A stretch of DNA of 64,000 nt from Treponema sp. (GTDB lineage: Bacteria > Spirochaetota > Spirochaetia > Treponematales > Treponemataceae): assembly GCA_017549025.1 (NCBI GenBank), contig JAFYWB010000042.1:16835-80834 (forward strand). The letters are read 5' to 3'. Position 1 is the first letter of the stretch, and each line of letters starts with the position of its first letter. Positions 1-8,519 of this stretch are shown in pieces. The position numbers were made by a program, and so were the translations under genes. Below the pieces are notes generated by a model. The model did no database searches, had not been told where the DNA came from, and worked only from the letters and a program-made list of their open reading frames with translations.

Positions 1-1
1 C

Positions 2-1108
2 AGTGCCCTCAATATTGCTCGAGAATTTCCTACAAAATTTAAGGTTGTAGGTCTAACGGCTCATCATTCCCAAGAAAAATTACAGGAATTGTCCAAGGAA
101 TTTGGTGGTGTACCAGTTTGTTTAACAGGTAAAGAGTCACCAGAAGCCTTGGAGCATCTTATTACGACCTGTGGGGCAGATATTGCTGTAAACGGTATTG
201 CTGGTTCTCCAGGGCTGATGCCTTCTGTGTATGTACTTCGTGCTGGAATGGACTTGGCCTTGGCAAACAAAGAGACTATCGTAATGGCAGGTCCATTAGT
301 TGCACAGCTGGCCCAAAAGCATCAATGTAGGATTTTACCTGTAGATTCCGAGCATTCTGCAGTTTTTACCTTGGTGCAAAAATTTGGTACAGATGCAATT
401 AAGGAAATTGTTTTAACGGCATCTGGTGGTCCCTTCCGTGAAAAAAAACGTGAAGACTTGCCCTTTATGAAACCAGCTGATGCATTGAAGCATCCTACTT
501 GGGATATGGGTACAAAGATTACCATAGATTCTGCAAGCCTTGCAAACAAAGGCTTGGAGGTAATTGAAGCTTGTAGACTTTTTGGCGTTACACCAGATAA
601 AGTTAAGGTAACGGTTCATCCCCAAAGCTTGGTTCATTCATTGATTAGGACAAAAGATGGCGTTTTATACGCACAGATTTCTCCTCCCGATATGCGGCAT
701 CCTATTTTAACCGCTCTTACGTGGCCAGATTTTGTTCCTAGTAGCCTTGAGGAATGGGATATTGTTTCTGGTGGAACTTTAAGCTTTTATCCTCCCCGTA
801 TGGATGATTTTCCTATGCTTCCCCTAGCCTACAAATCCCTTTCCATGGGAGCAGGCCCTATCGCTTACAATGCCGCAAATGAAGTTGCAGTAGAAGCCTT
901 CTTACAGGAAAAGATTTCATTTACCCAGATTGCCACTATTACTGAAAAGGTTTTGGAAGGAGATTGGAGTCAGGAACCTGTTACCATAGACGAGGTCTTT
1001 TTGTTTGATAAGCAGGCACGCCAACAAGCGAAAGATGTTGTTGTAGCCTGTGTTTTAGAAAATAAAACAGAAAAAACTTGTTCAAGCTGTTCTAGGGAGG
1101 CTTTTTAG
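2..1108 (+). CDS. dxr: 1-deoxy-D-xylulose 5-phosphate reductoisomerase (5' end outside window)
   Basis: Second enzyme of the MEP isoprenoid pathway: NADPH-dependent rearrangement and reduction of DXP to MEP in the cytosol. The frame is open from base 2 (SALNIAREFP...), so the gene begins upstream of the window and its N-terminal nucleotide-binding glycine motif is missing here. Visible family motifs are ALANKETIVMAG, the metal/substrate segment DSEHSAVF, ASGGPF, and WDMGTKITIDSASLANKGLE, then the C-terminal helical domain with NAANEVAVEAF. The extreme C-terminus (KTEKTCSSCSREAF) is an unusual Cys-rich tail. The TAG stop shares its G with the GTG start of rseP, so the two are translationally coupled. 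ispG of the same pathway lies at 39511-40602. Confidence 0.95.
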   Translation, partial: SALNIAREFPTKFKVVGLTAHHSQEKLQELSKEFGGVPVCLTGKESPEALEHLITTCGADIAVNGIAGSPGLMPSVYVLRAGMDLALANKETIVMAGPLVAQLAQKHQCRILPVDSEHSAVFTLVQKFGTDAIKEIVLTASGGPFREKKREDLPFMKPADALKHPTWDMGTKITIDSASLANKGLEVIEACRLFGVTPDKVKVTVHPQSLVHSLIRTKDGVLYAQISPPDMRHPILTALTWPDFVPSSLEEWDIVSGGTLSFYPPRMDDFPMLPLAYKSLSMGAGPIAYNAANEVAVEAFLQEKISFTQIATITEKVLEGDWSQEPVTIDEVFLFDKQARQQAKDVVVACVLENKTEKTCSSCSREAF

Positions 1109-2463
1109 TGACAATAGTTTGGGGAATACTCTGTCTCGGACTGATTGTGTTTGTTCACGAGTTGGGACATTTTATTGCTGCCCGACTTTGTGGTGTTAAA
1201 GTTGAAAGTTTTTCTATTGGTATGGGACCTGTACTGGTTCATAAAACAATAGGAGAAACAGATTATCGGCTGTCACTTTTACCTTTTGGTGGTTATTGTG
1301 GAATGAAGGGTGAACAAGGCTTTCGAGATGCCTTGGAACAAAATCTTTCTGCAATTCCCAAGGAGGAAGGTAGCTTTTACGGTGTTCACCCCCTCAAACG
1401 AGCCGTCATTGCTTTTTCTGGTCCTGCAATGAATCTCATTTTTGCTGCAATTAGTCTTTCCATTATTGCCATGACAGGTTATACCTTTTATGCTGCCGAC
1501 AACAAGGTTATTTTGGCTGATGAGGTATATCCGGAAATGAATTCTGCTGCAAAAGAGGCTGGAATTCAAACAGGAGACAAAATCCTTTTTATTGATGGAG
1601 AATCAATTACCGATTTCTCTCAGATTTCTCAGGCAGTTGCTGTTCGCCCTGGAGAGGAATTGGAAGTAGTTATTGAACGAGATGGCGTGCAGAAAACTGT
1701 GCTTTTGTCTCCTGTCATGGACACTTCCACTGGCCAGGGAAAAATTGGAGTTATGAACTGGATCAGTCCCTTGGTTCATTCTGTAACAGTAGGAGCTGCT
1801 GCTTATAGAGCTGGTGTACAGGCTGGAGATTTGATTATTGCAATAAACGGCCAGCCTGTAGAAAATACGGTTGATTTGCAGCAGTTGATTCCCCAAGGAT
1901 CCTCCACCCTAGAGTTCCAAGTGGAACGGCAAGGTCACTCTGAACCTGTACATCTGATGGTGTCTGTTCCTGCCCACGGTGATTTGGGATTAACGTTCAG
2001 TGTCCCTGCTCGTGAGGCTCCTCGCTATTCATTTTTTCCCGCCTTATGGCAGGGGGTTAAGGAAACAGGTGAGCTGGTTGCCCTTACCTTCAAAAGCATT
2101 GGTCTTTTATTCAAAGGAATCGATGTAACACAGGCTGTATCTGGACCAGTACGTATAACAGTTATGCTAGGAGACACTGTTCAAAGTGGCTTTGCAGCAG
2201 GTTTTAGAGCTGGCCTTACCAGCACCTTGAACTTTTTAGCCTTGATTAGCGTGTCATTGTTCATTATGAACTTATTGCCGATTCCAGTGCTCGACGGTGG
2301 GCTGATACTTTTTGCTTTGATTGAAACAGTGATTCGTCGTCCTGTTCATCCCAAGGTAATGTATTACACTCAGTTCATTGGAATTGCTTTTATTATTGTT
2401 TTGTTCGGTATTGCCCTTTTTAGCGATGCACGATATTTATTTTCTGACTTTTTTAGGCGGTAG
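1108..2463 (+). CDS. rseP: RseP-type site-2 zinc metalloprotease with two PDZ domains
   Basis: Intramembrane protease of the S2P family that cleaves transmembrane anti-sigma factors or signal-peptide remnants in the inner membrane. The zinc motif HELGH is at residues 17-21 inside the first membrane helix and the third-ligand motif LDGG is near residue 396 (NLLPIPVLDGG). Two PDZ-like domains lie between them (around residues 145-200 and 225-285, with PEMNSAAKEAGIQTGDKI and AAYRAGVQAGDLIIAINGQP). The 451-residue length is normal. It starts with GTG overlapping the dxr stop by one base. Coupling to dxr is common in bacteria (the dxr-rseP-bam region). The substrate here is unknown. Confidence 0.94.
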   Translation: MTIVWGILCLGLIVFVHELGHFIAARLCGVKVESFSIGMGPVLVHKTIGETDYRLSLLPFGGYCGMKGEQGFRDALEQNLSAIPKEEGSFYGVHPLKRAVIAFSGPAMNLIFAAISLSIIAMTGYTFYAADNKVILADEVYPEMNSAAKEAGIQTGDKILFIDGESITDFSQISQAVAVRPGEELEVVIERDGVQKTVLLSPVMDTSTGQGKIGVMNWISPLVHSVTVGAAAYRAGVQAGDLIIAINGQPVENTVDLQQLIPQGSSTLEFQVERQGHSEPVHLMVSVPAHGDLGLTFSVPAREAPRYSFFPALWQGVKETGELVALTFKSIGLLFKGIDVTQAVSGPVRITVMLGDTVQSGFAAGFRAGLTSTLNFLALISVSLFIMNLLPIPVLDGGLILFALIETVIRRPVHPKVMYYTQFIGIAFIIVLFGIALFSDARYLFSDFFRR

Positions 2464-2466
2464 TAA

Positions 2467-4383
2467 ATGACCTTTTCTTCAAAAAAATTAGCTTTTATTT
2501 TTATATCACTTATATTAACCATCTCATTGTGGGCACAAGCCCATCTTTCAACCCAAGCTCACCAGGCTGCTGTAAATAAGGTAGCAGTGACAAGGGATGG
2601 TTCCATATTTTCAGCTGGTAAGGATGGATTTCTCATTCGTTGGACAAAGGATGGCATGGGAGAGCATTACCAGATCACTGAATTGGACATTCCTCTGATT
2701 GCCGTTCATCCAAATGGAAGCGACATTGCAGTTTATGAAACAGATGGATTTACGATCCACCGTGTTTCTGTCTGGAACTGGCCTAGCTTAAGCAGAAAAT
2801 TTGTAAAGACCTATACCAATAACATTGTTTCATTAAGCTTTACAGGCAAGGGCTCTCTATTGGCAGTAGGAACTGCAACGGTAAATGGCATGGAATTTTT
2901 GAGCCCTAGCACAGGCCGAACAGTGTCAAAAATCAAGGAAGCAACAGGTATTGTTAGCATGTTCTATGGTAGTGCTTCTGAAAAAAGTGCAGTGCTCTAC
3001 TCTCCCACAGGTTCACTGACCTACTACAATATGACAAATGGAAGTCGGAAGGAACGATTTACAACAGAAACACAGCTTGAACAGGTTACCTTGTTCAGCA
3101 ACAATATGTTTTGTGCCGGTGTAAAAAACAATCAGATTTACATTATCGATGCACTATCTGGAAAAACTTCTGCACGAATTTCAGCCCGCTCTCCCATATT
3201 GCTCAGTGATGGAACGAGTCCAACTCTTTACTACGTGGAAACTGACGGCAGAAATTATACGTTGAAATCTATTGAGACACGAGTTACAGAAGAAGGCTCT
3301 GCCATTGGAAATCCTACAACTCTGTATAATTTGTCTGGAATCAATGCTGCCAATACCATTACCTCTGGATTCTACAATCAGGGAAAAATCATTTTAGGCT
3401 CACAAGCTGGAAATATTTTTTCTGTAGCACTGGGTCAAGCTAATAATGCTGGCAAGGTTGTTGTTGTAACAGAAAATATGTACGACAAAATCTACGACAT
3501 TGCATCTATTGGCAATGATTTTTATTTTTTAACAAAAGATACTATCTTCCTGTCATCCTATGACACTGGACAGATTGATACTGTTGCCCAAATAAACGGA
3601 TTTACTAATATCATTCCCTACGGAAACAACGTGGTTCTGTGGTCACGAGGTACCAAGAAGGCTGTCGTTCTCCTTGACCTGCAGACAAAAGCCACAAAGA
3701 ACCTGTTTACACCAAAAAATTATATAGAAAACCTGCGTCTTTTTGGAAACAAGCTTGTTTATATCGAAGGAAGCACCACAGTGAACATGTACGACATGGA
3801 GACAAATTCGTACTCCGAGTTGTACACAGGAACAGGTATTCAGGATGTAGTTTTATATCATGGCGATGAATTATACGTGGCAAAGTCAGCTTCTAGCAAT
3901 CCTCGCTCTCCCCTTATCAGCGTAAACACCGTTACCAAGGAAACAGTTTTGTTGCCCATCGATGGAAGCGTTGCCTTTTCCTTAAGTCTTGACCAGGAAA
4001 ACGGTTCCAATGTGATTTACGGAATCCAAGCCTCATCTCAGGGGACTAATTCCCAGACCACCATTTTCTCTTTCTATCCAGAACGAAAAACTTCTTCTGC
4101 TATCATGAAGGTTGCAGGAGAAGATGTAAATGCATTTTTAACCATGTATGGCTCAACAATTTATACCAACATCGGTAAAAGCCAGATTCGTTCCTACGAT
4201 ACAAAGCTTCGTAAGGAGATTCAGTTGAATCGATCTGCAGCATTGCCATTGAAGCTGGCACGGAGCGGAAATCGCATTGCAGTGTTGAATAGAGACGGAA
4301 GTGTTTCTTGGTACAATGCAGGAAACGGAACGGTACTGGCTGACTGGTACATGACCACAGAAAAGCAGTGGTTTGAGTTCTAG
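2467..4383 (+). CDS. Exported beta-propeller (WD40-like) protein of unknown function
   Basis: A 638-residue protein with a clear Sec signal peptide (MTFSSKKLAFIFISLILTISLWAQA, predicted cut after AQA near residue 24). The mature part is rich in short beta-strand repeats such as VNKVAVTRDGSIFSAGKDGF, IPLIAVHPNGSDIAVYETD and GNRIAVLNRDGSVSWYNA, typical of a seven- or eight-bladed propeller. There is no transmembrane segment after the signal, so it is probably periplasmic. It starts three bases after the rseP stop with a weak AGGCGG Shine-Dalgarno and is the last gene of the dxr operon. Its 3' end is only 9 bp from the convergent dnaB stop. I do not recognise a specific function; a scaffold or envelope-sensing role beside RseP is only a guess. 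Confidence 0.75.
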   Translation: MTFSSKKLAFIFISLILTISLWAQAHLSTQAHQAAVNKVAVTRDGSIFSAGKDGFLIRWTKDGMGEHYQITELDIPLIAVHPNGSDIAVYETDGFTIHRVSVWNWPSLSRKFVKTYTNNIVSLSFTGKGSLLAVGTATVNGMEFLSPSTGRTVSKIKEATGIVSMFYGSASEKSAVLYSPTGSLTYYNMTNGSRKERFTTETQLEQVTLFSNNMFCAGVKNNQIYIIDALSGKTSARISARSPILLSDGTSPTLYYVETDGRNYTLKSIETRVTEEGSAIGNPTTLYNLSGINAANTITSGFYNQGKIILGSQAGNIFSVALGQANNAGKVVVVTENMYDKIYDIASIGNDFYFLTKDTIFLSSYDTGQIDTVAQINGFTNIIPYGNNVVLWSRGTKKAVVLLDLQTKATKNLFTPKNYIENLRLFGNKLVYIEGSTTVNMYDMETNSYSELYTGTGIQDVVLYHGDELYVAKSASSNPRSPLISVNTVTKETVLLPIDGSVAFSLSLDQENGSNVIYGIQASSQGTNSQTTIFSFYPERKTSSAIMKVAGEDVNAFLTMYGSTIYTNIGKSQIRSYDTKLRKEIQLNRSAALPLKLARSGNRIAVLNRDGSVSWYNAGNGTVLADWYMTTEKQWFEF

Positions 4384-4392
4384 TTGATTTAA

Positions 4393-5739
4393 TTAAGAAT
4401 GAGCTTGCTCATCTTCCGCCCTACCTTCAAACTTGGCATACTGGGGAAGGAAGATGAGATCCACATTGCCGATGGGGCCGTTTCGTTGCTTAGCTAAGAG
4501 AATTTTTGCTTCAATGGCCTCATCCTTATTATCAGTTGCTTTTCTTTCACGGTGAATGAACATAACTACGTCGGCATCCTGTTCGATAGAACCAGAATCA
4601 CGGAGATTTGCCAGCGTTGGCTCCTTTCCTTCACTGTCACGGCTTACCTGACACAAAGCTACAATAGGAATATTTAACTCTCTGGCAAGGCTTTTCAAGG
4701 AGCGAGAAATCTCGGATACCTGCTCATGACGGGGAGTATTTGAATTGTAGTTTTCACTGGTAATAAGACCGATGTAGTCAATGAAAATGATTTGAACCTG
4801 ATATTGTTGCTTCATTTTTCGAGCCATAGCCCGTAAATCAAGCATTTTCATATTTGGAGTATCTGCAATACATATTGGGGCATCATACAGCACGCCAGCA
4901 GCATCCTGCAACCGCTGAAAATCACTATTGGTCATCAATCCAGAACGGATTTTATGCCCAGCTATACGAGCAATCTGAGTGATAAGTCGTTGTCCAATCT
5001 GGGTATAAGACATTTCCAAAGAAAAAATTCCTGTTGGAATTTTTTTTTGAATAGCAATATGATGAATCATTGATAGAGCCAAAGCTGTCTTACCCATAGA
5101 TGGGCGGGCTCCAATAATAATCATTTCTGAATTGTGAAAGCCACTAGTCATGGTGTCCAAGGCCGCAAAACCTGATGGAACACCTGTATAGGCATCTTGA
5201 TTATAGAGATGTTTTTCTATGATAGAAAAAGTATCAGAAACCAATTCCGGCATTGATAGTAGCGGTTGAGTTTGGTCGGATTCAGCCAAGGCAAAAAGCT
5301 TGTTCTGGGTATCCTCCAAGATGGTTCTACTGGGTTTTGTATCATCATGGGCTGCAGAAATCGCTGAGGAAGAGATTTTGATTAATTCTCGGCGATTAAA
5401 ATCGTCCTTTACCAGCTGAGCGTAATACTCGATATTGGAACTGGTGGGCACGTGATCTGGCAATGAAGCTACATATGCTACACCGCCAGCGGCATCTAGC
5501 TTGCCTGTTTGACGAAGTTCTTCTGTTATGGTAAGAATATCTCCCCGTTGGCCTTTGTTGTACAACGAAAGAATTGCTTTAAAAATAGTTTGATGTTGTA
5601 ATGAATAAAAACTTTCTGCTCTAAGATGGGTAATTACAGAACCCACCGCATCCCAATCCAGAAGAATAGCTCCTAAAGTGGCTTGCTCCGCCTCAATATT
5701 GTGAGGCGGAATCCTGTCTTTCAAGGATGCGGTGGTCAT
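4393..5739 (-). CDS. dnaB: Replicative DNA helicase DnaB
   Basis: Hexameric 5'-3' helicase of the replisome. The N-terminal DnaB domain begins PPHNIEAEQATLGAILLD. The RecA-like domain has Walker A GARPSMGKTAL (residues 210-220), Walker B IIFIDYIGL, and the arginine-rich C-terminal region ending in KQRNGPIGNVDLIFLPQ. The 448-residue length is normal and no intein is present. It is the last gene of the rpsF-ssb-rpsR-rplI-dnaB operon, two bases after rplI, an arrangement widespread in bacteria. Confidence 0.96.
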   Translation of the reverse strand: MTTASLKDRIPPHNIEAEQATLGAILLDWDAVGSVITHLRAESFYSLQHQTIFKAILSLYNKGQRGDILTITEELRQTGKLDAAGGVAYVASLPDHVPTSSNIEYYAQLVKDDFNRRELIKISSSAISAAHDDTKPSRTILEDTQNKLFALAESDQTQPLLSMPELVSDTFSIIEKHLYNQDAYTGVPSGFAALDTMTSGFHNSEMIIIGARPSMGKTALALSMIHHIAIQKKIPTGIFSLEMSYTQIGQRLITQIARIAGHKIRSGLMTNSDFQRLQDAAGVLYDAPICIADTPNMKMLDLRAMARKMKQQYQVQIIFIDYIGLITSENYNSNTPRHEQVSEISRSLKSLARELNIPIVALCQVSRDSEGKEPTLANLRDSGSIEQDADVVMFIHRERKATDNKDEAIEAKILLAKQRNGPIGNVDLIFLPQYAKFEGRAEDEQAHS

Positions 5740-5741
5740 GA

Positions 5742-6254
5742 TTATGCCTCTGCTGATTCAGCAGCCTCAGCTTCCTTTGCAGGTGCTTCTGCAACCTGAG
5801 CTGCATCTTCCTGAGAAACTACTTCAATCTTAATTTCAGCTGTAGCAGCCTCATACAAGCGTACTGTTGCATGATACTTACCAACACTCTTGATTGCATT
5901 TCCAGGAATTTCAATGCGCTTGCGTTCAATGTCAAACTCATTCTTGTGCAATTCATCTGCAACAGTCTGGTTGGTAACAGCACCATACAGCTTTCCGTTG
6001 GGACCAGCGGGCATAACCAAGCGTACAGTAAATGCTTCCAGCTTATCCTTCAAGCTAGCAGCATTCTTGCGCTTCTCTTCCTTACGAGCTTCAATTTCTG
6101 CCTTGCGACCTTCAAAAAAAGCTACAGTCATTTCATTATAAGGAAGTGCCAAATTGCGAGGAAGCAAGTAGTTACGAGCATATCCGTTGGCTACAACCTT
6201 TACATCACCCTCTTCACCGAGGTGCTTTACATCCTGATTAAGAATTACCTTCAT
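5742..6254 (-). CDS. rplI: Large-subunit ribosomal protein bL9
   Basis: bL9 binds 23S rRNA near the L1 stalk. The N-terminal signature MKVILNQDVKHLGEEGDVKVV and GYARNYLLPRNLA are unmistakable, followed by the long connecting helix (AEIEARKEEKRKNAASLKDKL) and the C-terminal domain with GKLYGAVT. At 170 residues it is about 20 longer than usual because of an Ala/Glu-rich acidic tail (AQVAEAPAKEAEAAESAEA). It starts with ATG behind GGAGC. It lies 110 bp downstream of rpsR; that gap holds a stem-loop at 6317-6343. Confidence 0.96.
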   Translation of the reverse strand: MKVILNQDVKHLGEEGDVKVVANGYARNYLLPRNLALPYNEMTVAFFEGRKAEIEARKEEKRKNAASLKDKLEAFTVRLVMPAGPNGKLYGAVTNQTVADELHKNEFDIERKRIEIPGNAIKSVGKYHATVRLYEAATAEIKIEVVSQEDAAQVAEAPAKEAEAAESAEA

Positions 6255-6316
6255 TTACAAGCTCCATTAATGGTGTTTTAAACACCTGTACATTAGTACG
6301 AAAGATTCCAATGATA

Positions 6317-6343
6317 CCCTAGCTTCCGGGAGTCGGACTAGGG
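6317..6343 (-). promoter_or_regulatory. Stem-loop in the rpsR-rplI intergenic region
   Basis: On the minus strand the arms CCCTAG and CTAGGG (6 bp) enclose a second short stem TCCG/CGGA. No T-run follows, so it is not an obvious intrinsic terminator. It sits in the only long gap (110 bp) of an otherwise tight operon. An RNA processing site, attenuator or ribosomal-protein binding site is possible. Confidence 0.4.
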
Positions 6344-6364
6344 CTCATATCTAAAAACTGAAAA

Positions 6365-6676
6365 TTAGTTTGCTACGAAAGGAAGCAAGCAGATTGCACG
6401 TGCACGCTTGATTTCCAGAGCCAAGCGGCGCTGGTGCTTTGCACAGGTTCCAGTAATGCGGCGAGGAAGAATCTTTCCGCGCTCTGTTGTAAAGCGACGC
6501 AGACCGTCTGCATCCTTGTAGTCAATCTTTGCTTTCTGAGCACAGAAACGACAAACCTTCTTGCGGAAGAATGTCTTTCCCTTTGCACGTGGAGCACGCT
6601 CATCAGCGTCACGAATAACATCCTGCATCTGTACATCAGGTGTTGTATCAATATCTTTGATCATTTCTTCTGACAT
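6365..6676 (-). CDS. rpsR: Small-subunit ribosomal protein bS18
   Basis: bS18 forms a heterodimer with bS6 on the 30S platform. The core starts at about residue 38 with [11 protein letters not shown] and contains [26 protein letters not shown] and the C-terminal [16 protein letters not shown]. The CxxC at 42-45 followed by Cys/His in TCAKH resembles the zinc-ribbon type of S18. The 103 residues exceed the usual 70-80 because of an acidic N-terminal extension ([19 protein letters not shown]). A good GGAGA lies upstream of the ATG, so the extension is probably real. Confidence 0.95.
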   Translation of the reverse strand: MSEEMIKDIDTTPDVQMQDVIRDADERAPRAKGKTFFRKKVCRFCAQKAKIDYKDADGLRRFTTERGKILPRRITGTCAKHQRRLALEIKRARAICLLPFVAN

Positions 6677-6710
6677 GTAAATTCTCCTATAAGATAGCTG
6701 ACCTTACAGC

Positions 6711-7205
6711 TTAAAATGGAATGTCCTCTGGGAATGAATCATTTCCACCACCATAAGGTGATGGCTCATAAGAATCATAACCTCCAGAAGGAACAGATGG
6801 TTCCTGCATTCTTGGTTGATAGGTGCCTCGATTGCTCTGGTTGTACCCCCCAGCAGGTGAAGACCCGCTGCTACCAGCATTTCCGCCGAGAAGCTGAACG
6901 TTATTTGCCACAATCACTACTTTACTACGTGGTTGGCCGTCCTGTTCCCATCTATCCTGACGCAATTCACCATCTACAGCCACTTGTTTTCCTTTAATAA
7001 GGTATGGCTTAAGGCTTTCAGCAGACTTTCCATAGAGGTTGATTTCAAAGAAGTTTGCCTCTTCAATCCACTGGTCGCCGTTCTTTCGGCGGCGGTTCAC
7101 GGCAATAGAAAAATTGGAGATGGCAAATCCACCAGATGTGTACTTTAAGTCAGCATCCCGGGTAAGCCGGCCAATTATCATAATGTGATTTATATCAGCT
7201 GCCAT
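6711..7205 (-). CDS. ssb: Single-stranded DNA-binding protein
   Basis: OB-fold protein that coats single-stranded DNA and recruits repair and replication proteins. The N-terminal OB domain (about residues 1-105) has INHIMIIGRLTRDADLKYT and TSGGFAISNFSIAVNRR. A Gly/Ser/Gln-rich linker follows, and the conserved acidic tip ends in PEDIPF. The 164-residue length is normal. It lies between rpsF and rpsR as in most bacteria, with a strong GAGGAGG ribosome-binding site. Confidence 0.96.
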   Translation of the reverse strand: MAADINHIMIIGRLTRDADLKYTSGGFAISNFSIAVNRRRKNGDQWIEEANFFEINLYGKSAESLKPYLIKGKQVAVDGELRQDRWEQDGQPRSKVVIVANNVQLLGGNAGSSGSSPAGGYNQSNRGTYQPRMQEPSVPSGGYDSYEPSPYGGGNDSFPEDIPF

Positions 7206-7228
7206 AACTGCCTCCTCTGGAATGATTG

Positions 7229-7510
7229 TTACTCGTCGATTTTAACGAACATGAACTTCAACAGCTCAGGGTTTAACTTGAACTGGTGGTTAAGCTCTAC
7301 AACTTTAGCAGGATTTGCCTTGATAATCAGCAGGAGGAAGCGTCCTCTCTTCTGCTTCTTTACTTCATAGCAAAGATCTCTGTCTCCGAAAGGTTCTTCC
7401 TTCTCAATCTCCACGCCATACTCGCTCAAGGTAGAACGAAGTGTAGCGAGCCCTGCATTGTACTTCTCTTCCTCTGCAGGGAAGATAGTCATCAGCTCAT
7501 ACTTTCTCAT
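7229..7510 (-). CDS. rpsF: Small-subunit ribosomal protein bS6
   Basis: First gene of the rpsF-ssb-rpsR-rplI-dnaB operon. The signature MRKYELMTIFPAEEE, GDRDLCYEVKKQKRGRFLLL and the C-terminal PELLKFMFVKIDE match bS6; 93 residues is usual. It starts at ATG behind AAGGAG and is served by the promoter at 7568-7596. In other bacteria the S6:S18 dimer can repress this operon through its leader RNA; the leader here carries a hairpin (see 7531-7556). Confidence 0.95.
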   Translation of the reverse strand: MRKYELMTIFPAEEEKYNAGLATLRSTLSEYGVEIEKEEPFGDRDLCYEVKKQKRGRFLLLIIKANPAKVVELNHQFKLNPELLKFMFVKIDE

Positions 7511-7530
7511 AGTATCTCCTTATGGTCAAT

Positions 7531-7556
7531 TTGGGAGGGTATAATAATCCCTCCAA
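7531..7556 (-). promoter_or_regulatory. Hairpin at the 5' end of the rpsF leader
   Basis: Read on the minus strand, TTGGAGGG pairs with CCCTCCCAA (one bulged C) around the 9-nt loop ATTATTATA. From the promoter at 7568-7596 the transcript should start near 7561, so this hairpin would occupy the first 30 nt of a 50-nt leader. It could stabilise the mRNA or bind S6:S18. I did not find the exact bulge motif known from other S6:S18 leaders. Confidence 0.45.
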
Positions 7557-7567
7557 GGGGTTTAGAT

Positions 7568-7596
7568 ATAATATAGTAAAATGAAAAATAAATCAA
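7568..7596 (-). promoter_or_regulatory. Sigma70-type promoter of the rpsF operon
   Basis: Minus strand: -35 TTGATT (7591-7596), 17-bp spacer, -10 TATTAT (7568-7573). Predicted start is near 7561, giving a leader of about 50 nt before the rpsF ATG. Confidence 0.6.
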
Positions 7597-7676
7597 CATC
7601 TATCGGCATTTCTTATGAAAAACAGTATATCATTTTTCTTTTTGCTATGATATATTTTTTTTGGAGGAAGATAATA

Positions 7677-8504
7677 ATGAATGGAACACAATTTAAACGT
7701 GTTGTTGTACTGTATTTTAGTCCAACAGGAAACGCCCGAAAGGTGGCCACAGAAATTGGAGAAAGGATTTCCCAAATTCTTTTGCTACCACTTGAACGCA
7801 TGAGCTTTACCCTGCCCAAAGAGCGGGAAAAGGAATTCGTTTTTAATCAAGAAGATATTGTTGTTTGTACCACGCCTGTGTATGCTGGGCGCTTGCCTAA
7901 TAAAATACTTCCCTTTATTCAAGAAAATATCAAGGGAAACGGAGCAGTAGCCATAACGGTAAATGTTTTTGGAAACAGAAACTACGACAATGCTCCAATC
8001 GAATTTTACAATGAGCTGAAAAATAATGGTTTTAGGGTGGTAGCTGTGGCAGCTGTTCCCACAGAGCACGTGTTCTTGGAGGATATCGGTCGAGGACGCC
8101 CTAGCTGTCAGGATATGGTGGCAGTTCTTGATTTTGCAGAAAAGGCTGCAAAAAAGATTCAGGAAGGCAATGTATCCGATGCATTGGCAGTTCCTGGTAG
8201 CTACCCTGCCCCCTATTATATTCCTCTTGGAGTGGATAATCAGCCAGTACAATTCTTGAAGGCAAAGCCAGAAACTCATCTGGAGCTGTGTGATTCCTGC
8301 GGAGCCTGTGCTCGGCGCTGTCCTATGGGAGCTATTTCCTTTGAGGACATGAGCCAAGTTCCAGGAATTTGTATCAAATGTCAATCCTGCGTTAAGGTGT
8401 GCCATACAAAGGCAAAGCATTTTACAGACACAGCGTTTTTTTCTCACGTACAAATGCTGTCAAACAATTATACAAGACCCGCTGAGGGTATTTTTGTAGT
8501 TTAA
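7677..8504 (+). CDS. EFR1-type flavodoxin/4Fe-4S ferredoxin fusion protein
   Basis: Cytosolic electron-transfer protein of 275 residues. The N-terminal flavodoxin-like domain has the FMN phosphate loop YFSPTGNARKVA, then VCTTPVYAGRLP and a GNGAVAITVNVFGNRNYDN segment. The C-terminal part has two 4Fe-4S motifs, CDSCGACARRCP (about 205-216) and CIKCQSCVKVC (about 232-242). The frame is open upstream to 7581, but the ATG at 7677 is preceded by GGAGGA at 7663-7668 and begins just before the flavodoxin domain, so I take it as the start. It is followed 15 bp later by a Spx/ArsC-like gene. The redox partner is unknown. Confidence 0.85.
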   Translation: MNGTQFKRVVVLYFSPTGNARKVATEIGERISQILLLPLERMSFTLPKEREKEFVFNQEDIVVCTTPVYAGRLPNKILPFIQENIKGNGAVAITVNVFGNRNYDNAPIEFYNELKNNGFRVVAVAAVPTEHVFLEDIGRGRPSCQDMVAVLDFAEKAAKKIQEGNVSDALAVPGSYPAPYYIPLGVDNQPVQFLKAKPETHLELCDSCGACARRCPMGAISFEDMSQVPGICIKCQSCVKVCHTKAKHFTDTAFFSHVQMLSNNYTRPAEGIFVV

Positions 8505-8519
8505 TAAAAGGAGTGTTAT

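Noticed and set aside
7785..8453. Minus-strand open frame of 222 codons opposite the EFR1-type gene
   Set aside because: It is the antisense shadow of a gene with clear flavodoxin and ferredoxin motifs. The translation is Cys/His/Ser-rich with no domain.
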